Assembly (NCBI GenBank): GCA_013002105.1
Contig: JABDKS010000880.1
Coordinates: 1 to 9,885 of the forward strand
Reading direction: 5' to 3'
Length of the DNA: 9,885 nt
Source of the DNA: Pirellulaceae bacterium
Lineage (GTDB): Bacteria; Planctomycetota; Planctomycetia; Pirellulales; Pirellulaceae
A program made the position numbers and the translations under genes. Positions within the stretch are counted from its first letter, which is position 1, and every line of letters begins with the position of its first letter. A model generated the notes under the pieces. That model was not told the origin of the DNA, ran no database searches, and was given only the letters and a program-made list of their open reading frames with translations. Below are positions 4,187 through 9,885 of the stretch, one piece after another.

Positions 4187-6946
4187 TCAGGCTAACCGAT
4201 GCAAACGGCGGGTGACCCACTCCATTGTCAGCACGCTGGCGATTAACCACAGCAAAATGGCGTTTCGGCGTGTATTGAAATCTTGATCGGGCGTTCCCGG
4301 CAAAATGGTGGTTTGGGGTTGAGGCCGGATCGACTGGATCAAACCTGATACGACTGAATCGTTGGTCGTGCCCGTATCAATGGGCGTGTATTTGCCACCG
4401 GTCATGGCGGCAAACTGATTCAGTTCTTCGTCGTTACGTTTGGGTCGTTCCAATTCGATCGTTGGCAATCGCACTTGCACACTTTGCCGCAAAACTTGTT
4501 CGTCCAAAGCGTCACCCAACGTCAGACGCAGTTCGTAACTGCCCGCTTCGCGAACGATGAAACGACCGCCATAAGTCCCGGCCCGCGGCTCGCCCTTGAG
4601 CGGCAGCAGCCGGATATCATCAATACGTCCGCTGGGCGCCAACAGTTTGGCTGGAACTTCGGGAACATTCAGCGGCTCGAATTGTTCGTCCGTCAACACT
4701 GCGCGAACCGTGATCGTATCGCCCACCATCGCCCGGCTGGTATCGACCAACAGCACGCCTCGGTTGCTGTCACGCAATAATCGCCCCTCGCTGATCCAGC
4801 GGATCAGTTTGGTGTAGTAACTGTCAAAATACGCGTCACTTTCGCCACGCAATCGCCAGATCTCGCCGCTACCTTGAAAGAACACGCGTCCGGCCCCGTA
4901 AAACTGCGACGCCATGAACACGGGCAACGAATCGCCGACTTCGGTCGTTGGATCCGAGAAATATCCATACACCTTGGCACCCGGTTTGGGACTTTTGATT
5001 CCGACATAATCGTAAACGCCACCGAATCGATCCCAAATCTCGAAACTCTCGTCTGGCTGATCCGCGATCCACAAAAATTCTGCGCGACGGGCTTCGGGCG
5101 TGAACGCGATGGGCCAAGCGTTTTCGCCGCCCTGTCGTCCACCGCCCAAGAGTGGTCCGCGGGTTGATACGTTGACGGGAAAGAATCCTGCGATCTTGCT
5201 GACGCGCGGATCGGTTCGCAGTCGCGACCAAAGCGGGTGATAGACCGGCCCGGCAATGATGGCCAGCCCGCCGGCTTGCTGAGCCAACCAGCGATCGAGC
5301 ATGTCGAGCGACCCGACCGTCAACGCCGTCCAATCGGGATCAAACATAATGATCGCGTCGTATTCAAAGAGTTCCTCGGCCGTCGACGGAAACTCGGTCA
5401 ACACACGATCGGCATCCTGGCTCATCCCCGGCTGTCCGGTTTGCAGCCAGGCGTCGAGTTCGATCGATTTGTCGCGATACAAAAGGTTTCGGACAAATCG
5501 ATACTCACGAGTGGGACCACCCGCGACGGCCAGAACGCGCAGTTTTCGCGAGACGACTTCGTAGCGCGCGTCGCGTATGTTGTCGCGTTGGTTTTGATCG
5601 CCCGTCGGCGCGACCACGCGAATCGCCAACCGGCGTCGCCCGACCGACTCGGGCTCCAATTCAAAACGGATTCCCGTCAGCGTGCCGTCGCTGGCGACTT
5701 CAATGGTCTGCGAATCGATCACATCGCCCGGCGGTTTGACCGTGTCACCTGCACCCCGGCTGGATCCATCGTCCAATCCATCAAGCAGTTGCACCTCGAC
5801 CTCGATCGGCCGTGGTCCACTGGCTTGCAGAACACCCGAAATCGCAAATTTGTCGCCCGGATAAACCCGTCGTGGCGCGTCCAAGTCCACCACACGGACA
5901 TTGACCGGCGGCGAACTACTGCCCAAACCTACCGGATAAATCGCGACTTCGCTTCGCCGCGCCACTCCAACCGATGCGGTTGCGTCGCTGCCCCCGTTGG
6001 CTTGGCCGGCGGTCAACAACACGATACCAGCCAACGTCGATGGGTCGTGGGCCCCGAGCACGCCGCGAACCGCGTCACCAATGCGACTTTGCGCTCCCGA
6101 CGCTGCCACTTCGTCATCCCAATTCGATACGCGAATGGTCTCCGTTTCAACTTCGGCGTCATCGTTCTCCACATCACTCGGGTCAACCGTTTGGGGCGAC
6201 GCCACACCCAAAATCTGAGCCAGAGAATCTTGTGTCGCAACGGCGTAGCTGCCGCCCAGCACAATCGTACCGATGATCATCGTGATCGCAGCAGGCATCA
6301 GGATCCATCCGACACTTTCAGCACGACCAGCCGCGCCGATCATCAGCGAAGCCAACGATAACAAACCGGCAATCGCAACCAGCAACGCCCCCACTATGGC
6401 AATGACCGAAAGGCCGTTCGCTCTATTGTCTGATTCTTCCGAATCCTCCTGCAGATCTCCCGCCGGGATCTCACCACCGCGTGTCTCGAGTAGTCGCGGT
6501 TCGTTCTGATCGTCAAATGCATAAACACTGACACGGTGTTCGCTAGAAAGTCGATCTAGCAGATTGGTTTTTCCCAAAATCTCCGCGGTCCGCTCCGCAC
6601 GACTTTGGGTACTGCCAACAGCCTCAGCCGGCAACGACATACTCTGACTGGTATCGACCAACACCACGACTTCGCTGCTGCGTGTGACCATTCTTTGAGT
6701 GCGACGTTGCAGATCAAAAAAGAAAAAGATCAGTGCCACGATTGCCGTGACGCGCAATAGGATTAACGTCCAGCTCACCGGTCTGGCGACTTCGGCCGTA
6801 TCCCGCCGATAAAATCGTACGCATCCAACCAACAACATGGCCAGCGCCGCGATCAGCAGGGCCCAGATCCACCAGCCTTCCAATGCGGTGGCTCGAGCGA
6901 ATTCGTAAATGATTTGGCGTTGGCCGCCGGCGGTTGCTGACCCCAT
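4187..6946 (-). CDS. VWA and glutamine-amidotransferase-like membrane protein
   Basis: The product has 919 residues from ATG 6946. This ATG is preferred over the more distal TTG 6994 because GAGGAGAG precedes it at proper distance and it overlaps the upstream stop. Hydrophobic helices lie at about 25-43 and 58-77. A VWA domain begins at SEVVVLVDTSQSM with the metal motif D98-x-S100-x-S102, and continues at about 286-345 (AGIVLLTAGQANGG, YPVGLGS). Between these halves is a membrane hairpin (about 179-204 and 213-236) plus an acidic loop. Residues ~345-460 look like a beta-sandwich. About 468-720 resembles the class I amidotransferase-like Rossmann region of such proteins (LRVLAVAGG, YDAIIMFDPDW, GGLAIIAGP, GRVFFQGSGEIWRL), without an evident catalytic Cys. 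A further beta domain (~728-828) and a last helix (~895-909) followed by RRLHRLA finish it. Positive charges at 44-55 and the C-terminus suggest a mostly extracytoplasmic body. Probable partner of the upstream BatA-like protein. Confidence 0.9.
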   Translation of the reverse strand: MGSATAGGQRQIIYEFARATALEGWWIWALLIAALAMLLVGCVRFYRRDTAEVARPVSWTLILLRVTAIVALIFFFFDLQRRTQRMVTRSSEVVVLVDTSQSMSLPAEAVGSTQSRAERTAEILGKTNLLDRLSSEHRVSVYAFDDQNEPRLLETRGGEIPAGDLQEDSEESDNRANGLSVIAIVGALLVAIAGLLSLASLMIGAAGRAESVGWILMPAAITMIIGTIVLGGSYAVATQDSLAQILGVASPQTVDPSDVENDDAEVETETIRVSNWDDEVAASGAQSRIGDAVRGVLGAHDPSTLAGIVLLTAGQANGGSDATASVGVARRSEVAIYPVGLGSSSPPVNVRVVDLDAPRRVYPGDKFAISGVLQASGPRPIEVEVQLLDGLDDGSSRGAGDTVKPPGDVIDSQTIEVASDGTLTGIRFELEPESVGRRRLAIRVVAPTGDQNQRDNIRDARYEVVSRKLRVLAVAGGPTREYRFVRNLLYRDKSIELDAWLQTGQPGMSQDADRVLTEFPSTAEELFEYDAIIMFDPDWTALTVGSLDMLDRWLAQQAGGLAIIAGPVYHPLWSRLRTDPRVSKIAGFFPVNVSTRGPLLGGGRQGGENAWPIAFTPEARRAEFLWIADQPDESFEIWDRFGGVYDYVGIKSPKPGAKVYGYFSDPTTEVGDSLPVFMASQFYGAGRVFFQGSGEIWRLRGESDAYFDSYYTKLIRWISEGRLLRDSNRGVLLVDTSRAMVGDTITVRAVLTDEQFEPLNVPEVPAKLLAPSGRIDDIRLLPLKGEPRAGTYGGRFIVREAGSYELRLTLGDALDEQVLRQSVQVRLPTIELERPKRNDEELNQFAAMTGGKYTPIDTGTTNDSVVSGLIQSIRPQPQTTILPGTPDQDFNTRRNAILLWLIASVLTMEWVTRRLHRLA

Positions 6947-6958
6947 CACGCTCTCCTC
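6944..6958 (-). promoter_or_regulatory. Ribosome binding site and TGATG stop/start overlap
   Basis: Read on the minus strand, GAGGAGAG (6958-6951) ends shortly before TGATG (6948-6944), in which the stop of the BatA-like gene and the ATG of the next gene share one base. AGGAG sits 6 bases before the ATG. The arrangement indicates translational coupling and a fixed ratio of the two VWA proteins, and decides the start of the 4187-6946 gene. Confidence 0.85.
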
Positions 6959-9411
6959 GGCAAAATCGTGGGAGAAACGTGATAGCTGGCCCAATAGGCA
7001 AGAGCTTGTTCGGCGGCCAAGATCAACGCGAGCAAACCGAGCAAGAACAATGTCAGTGTCGAACTGCCCGCCGCACGGTTTTCTTCGCTCCAGACGCTAC
7101 TGCTGATGAACTTAACATTCAGCGGCAACAAACTCTGTTGAATTTCTGCCGTGCTGGCTCGTTTCAAATCGCCTTCGCCCACTTCGATCACCGACGCGAC
7201 CGGGACGATTTCGATTCGACCATCCGTCCGAGTCAGCACCCACTCGGAAATCCCAGGGCGTAACAATTCATCCACGTTCGATTCACCGGCGAGCACCATT
7301 TCTTGCGGATCAAATTCGACACGTGGAACCGGCGTCTGGCCGAATTCATCCTGTTGGCCGCCACCCGACTGGGCTTGGGGTGTCACCGCGACCACTTCGA
7401 TCGGCACCCGCGGCGGCTCGGGCGTGGCCGGCAAATAAGCCGCATCGGCGATGTACTGGTCCTCCGGCAACATTCGGATCAGGCGCTGATCGATCGAACG
7501 ACTGGTCGGTGGTGCCGCACCACTCCACAACGTCGCATTGGTCAATAACAAAAACGGAACGAACGTCGGATCGCTGGGCCAATTCGTCCAGGAGCCATCG
7601 ATCCCTGCCAACACGGTGACCACACGTCCCCGGCCGACTTCGTGTTGCGTTACCAGTGGTTTGTCATCACGACGTTTCAGGACCGTACGAACACGCGGCC
7701 AGTTGGCTTCGCTCTCGCCAGCGGCGGTGCCGCCAGCTGGGGTGTCAGCAACTGCGGTCTCGCCAGTCTCCGTGTTGTCGGGTTGGTTGTCGGCTTCGTT
7801 GTCGGGTTCATTGTCGACGGCCTCGAGTGTCCATGTTCGCGTCAATCCCAGCAGCGACCAGGGTGCATCGCCGCCGGCCCGCAGCGGATCCAAAAAAGTA
7901 TTCGGGTCTCCCAACACCACGTCGCCGGTATCGCGGCGTGTCGCATTGGGCAATTCGACGATTTGTGCCAACGGAGCGGGCAGTAAATGTCGGTCGCGAA
8001 CCAAGAGGGATTGGTTGTACGAATCTCGCCGCACATCCGCACCCAAGAACCACGCCAACCCGCCGCCGCGTCGCACGTATTGCGCGAGTGTATCGGCTGC
8101 GTTTTCGCCGATTTCGGGAATATCGATCAGGTAGATCGCTCGGTAAGGCGCCAGTGTTTCCAGCGTTGCCGATCGCAAGAATGCCGGCGGTTGTTGATCG
8201 GGAATCGCGCCGATGCGAACCTGGCTGCCTGGATTCAAAACCGATGTCACGTGATAGGCGCCGCGACTATCGGCATCGCCATCGATCACTAAAACTTTTT
8301 CGACATCCGACAGTGGCAGCGTACAGGATCGAATGTTGTCGATTGGCAACGCGTCATCCGGCAAAGCGACTTCGATCGCGTGAGTTCCCTGTTGGGTAAC
8401 GAAGACTTGAAATGTTTTGGTGATTTCTGCACCCGGGTTGAGCGATTCGATCAACAACGCGGGCAACGATTCGATCTCGCCACTGAACGGGACGTTAGGA
8501 TTGGCTGACTCCAGTGTGGTTGGGTACCGGATCACGCGGTTCGAGATCGAAATATTCTTGGCCGGTGTTTGCCCGTAATTGTGAATCGTCACGCTGACAA
8601 CCACTGGCACACCGGCGACCCAAACGTCTTGTAGCGGCGTTAATTCGGTAATGCCAAGATTGGTACCTGGCGTCGTCGCACAATCAATCATGCGAACTTC
8701 GACGTCGTCGGTGGAGAGCCCCTGCAGTGCATTGACCAGTCTTTCGGGCGACCCCCAATCACGCTCGCGAAAATCGCTGGCAACGTAAAGGTACTTGGCG
8801 TCCGAGGGTGTTGACTGAATCAACTCACTGGCCAGATCCAGCGCGGCCACCAGGTCGGTACGCACCGGTGACGCTTCGGTCGCCATAATACGATTGATCA
8901 AACGTGCGTCGGCCGAAATCGTTTGGGCCGACAGATCGGCTGCCGCGTCGCCCGAGTCGCTGCCGCCGCGAACCGCCATCGCTGCGCGACTGGCCCGCAT
9001 CACGGTCAACTGATGATTGCCATCGTCGCTGGCCAGTCGACGCGTGAGATCTTGTAGCGATTGGAGCGCCCGGCGGTACGCCGCCGAGCCACCGCTGGTG
9101 TCGCCCATCGAATAACTGTCATCCAACACGACGACGTGATGAGTCGCTTGGCCGCCCAGGGCCCCCAAAATCCGACCGCCGCCGGTCCAACCGGCCAGCA
9201 TTGCGACCAGTAACGCAGCAACCGCCAACCGGGACAGCAACAGCAAGAGTTGCCGCAATCGAATCCACTTTTTTTGCTTGCGATAGCTGGCGAGCAAAAA
9301 GTCCATGGCGGCCCACCGTTGTCGTCGATGCCGAAGCATGTTGATCAAATGGACCAACAAGGGCACGGCGACAAACAGGAAGCCGGTCAGTAGTGCAGGG
9401 TACAGAAACAA
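6946..9411 (-). CDS. BatA-type membrane protein with VWA domain
   Basis: The product has 821 residues from TTG 9411; an in-frame stop lies 13 codons upstream with no ATG or GTG between. The N-terminus is a classical BatA domain: a helix at 4-24 (LYPALLTGFLFVAVPLLVHL), the basic MLRHRRQRWAAMDFLLAS signature, and a second helix at ~54-74. A VWA domain follows with a complete MIDAS: D97-x-S99-x-S101, T185 (PVRTDL) and D213 (ASDFRERDW). Residues ~250-350 look like a CARDB-type beta domain (VVVSVTIHNYGQTPA). About 368-460 resembles the amidotransferase-like Rossmann fold (EKVLVIDGDADSRGAY, GGGLAWFLGADV). A low-complexity Asp/Asn/Glu stretch lies at 531-569, and a final helix at ~785-803. Known Bat proteins form membrane complexes with MoxR ATPases and DUF58 partners, which matches its place between DUF58 (53-bp gap) and the second VWA gene (1-bp overlap). 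Its substrate is unknown. Confidence 0.92.
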   Translation of the reverse strand: MFLYPALLTGFLFVAVPLLVHLINMLRHRRQRWAAMDFLLASYRKQKKWIRLRQLLLLLSRLAVAALLVAMLAGWTGGGRILGALGGQATHHVVVLDDSYSMGDTSGGSAAYRRALQSLQDLTRRLASDDGNHQLTVMRASRAAMAVRGGSDSGDAAADLSAQTISADARLINRIMATEASPVRTDLVAALDLASELIQSTPSDAKYLYVASDFRERDWGSPERLVNALQGLSTDDVEVRMIDCATTPGTNLGITELTPLQDVWVAGVPVVVSVTIHNYGQTPAKNISISNRVIRYPTTLESANPNVPFSGEIESLPALLIESLNPGAEITKTFQVFVTQQGTHAIEVALPDDALPIDNIRSCTLPLSDVEKVLVIDGDADSRGAYHVTSVLNPGSQVRIGAIPDQQPPAFLRSATLETLAPYRAIYLIDIPEIGENAADTLAQYVRRGGGLAWFLGADVRRDSYNQSLLVRDRHLLPAPLAQIVELPNATRRDTGDVVLGDPNTFLDPLRAGGDAPWSLLGLTRTWTLEAVDNEPDNEADNQPDNTETGETAVADTPAGGTAAGESEANWPRVRTVLKRRDDKPLVTQHEVGRGRVVTVLAGIDGSWTNWPSDPTFVPFLLLTNATLWSGAAPPTSRSIDQRLIRMLPEDQYIADAAYLPATPEPPRVPIEVVAVTPQAQSGGGQQDEFGQTPVPRVEFDPQEMVLAGESNVDELLRPGISEWVLTRTDGRIEIVPVASVIEVGEGDLKRASTAEIQQSLLPLNVKFISSSVWSEENRAAGSSTLTLFLLGLLALILAAEQALAYWASYHVSPTILPRRA

Positions 9412-9464
9412 GGATCGATCAACAGCAAGTGTGGACGCGGAACGGGTTCACGCGGTCGATGGGT

Positions 9465-9885
9465 TTAACGTTTAAGATTGGGCAGCATTTGTCGCGACGC
9501 CAAGAACTTGGCCAACACGGCGTCAAGTGGTTCACTGGTTCGAACCTGCATGTAGTCGATGGACAACCGACCGCAGGCCCGTTTCGTCTTTGTCAAAAAT
9601 TCCTCTAGAGCCTCCAAATAGCCATCACGCAGTGCGCGAGGATTGCAGTTCAAAAATTCTTCGGTCTCCAATCCTTCGAATCGAGTGGCACCGCTGAATT
9701 CGAAATCGAGTTCATCGTCATGCAGAACGTGGAACAACGCGACATCATGCCCACGTTGCCGCAAGACCCGGAGGCCTTCGAGCAATTGATCCACGCCCAG
9801 CAGGTCGGAAATGATCACGACCAACCCGCGGCGTGGAATCGCGTTGGCGACTTCTTTGGCAACCCGCGGCAGATCAGTACGACCA
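9465..9885 (-). CDS. DUF58 domain protein, C-terminal part (start outside window)
   Basis: Only the last 139 residues are visible; the frame is open to the right edge, so the gene begins outside. The segment is typical of the C-terminal half of DUF58 proteins, a VWA-like fold: LVVIISDLLG, then LRQRGHDVALFHVLHDDELD, the TRFEGLE strand, and a closing helical part with LSIDYMQVRTSEPLD and FLASRQ. DUF58 proteins are usual partners of MoxR AAA+ ATPases, in an order MoxR, DUF58, BatA/VWA, and the BatA-like gene starts 53 bp downstream. A shorter reading starting at TTG 9824 is not the true start, because the family pattern continues upstream (RTDLPRVAKEVANAIPRRG). Confidence 0.93.
   Translation of the reverse strand, partial: GRTDLPRVAKEVANAIPRRGLVVIISDLLGVDQLLEGLRVLRQRGHDVALFHVLHDDELDFEFSGATRFEGLETEEFLNCNPRALRDGYLEALEEFLTKTKRACGRLSIDYMQVRTSEPLDAVLAKFLASRQMLPNLKR

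Noticed and set aside
5237..6361. 374-residue open frame on the plus strand
   Set aside because: It lies fully antisense to the well-supported 919-residue VWA gene. Its translation is rich in Arg/His/Gln with no domain pattern, as expected for a shadow frame in GC-rich DNA.
6947..6994. TTG 6994 as start of the second VWA protein
   Set aside because: It would add 16 residues overlapping the BatA-like gene by 49 bp, while ATG 6946 has a proper ribosome binding site and a TGATG overlap.
7656..8399. 247-residue open frame on the plus strand
   Set aside because: It is antisense to the BatA-like gene, with a biased Arg-rich composition and no motif; a shadow.

Overview
The window reads as one dense minus-strand gene cluster from a planctomycete, most likely a Pirellulaceae/Rhodopirellula-like bacterium. 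This is inferred from gene content and order, not from a marker gene. Transcription runs from right to left: a DUF58 protein (3' part only), a BatA-type membrane protein with a von Willebrand A (VWA) domain, a second and larger VWA/amidotransferase-like membrane protein, a three-helix membrane protein with a long extracytoplasmic part and a coiled-coil tail, and a secreted coiled-coil protein with a repetitive Asp-Gly-Lys-rich tail that runs off the left edge. DUF58, BatA-like and VWA genes in this order are the hallmark of MoxR/Bat-type clusters. The MoxR AAA+ ATPase would be expected just right of the window. The plausible job is an envelope-anchored complex assembled or remodelled by the MoxR ATPase, but no substrate can be named from the sequence.

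Region by region. 9465-9885 is the DUF58 C-terminus. 6946-9411 is the BatA-like protein, with an intact metal-binding (MIDAS) motif. 4187-6946 is the second VWA protein. It is coupled to the BatA gene by a TGATG stop/start overlap, has a good ribosome binding site, a degenerate MIDAS and a membrane hairpin inside the VWA region. 4028-4186 is a short spacer dominated by a perfect 22-bp inverted repeat (4050-4101). 1685-3898 is the coiled-coil membrane protein, whose real start may lie upstream of the first usable GTG. 1-735 is the secreted coiled-coil protein.

The odd region is 736-1684. The spacing of the cluster is broken here by a small cassette: a DUF559 (Vsr-like) endonuclease gene (979-1458) framed by long imperfect inverted repeats (956-1035 and 1481-1575). 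The last codons of the nuclease are written in one of the repeat arms. Next to it lies a further folded repeat-like element (830-947). The cassette looks like an acquired or mobilised unit and is the best candidate here for something under-described.

No tRNA, rRNA, CRISPR array or transposase was seen. Long plus-strand open frames opposite the real genes are judged to be shadows.
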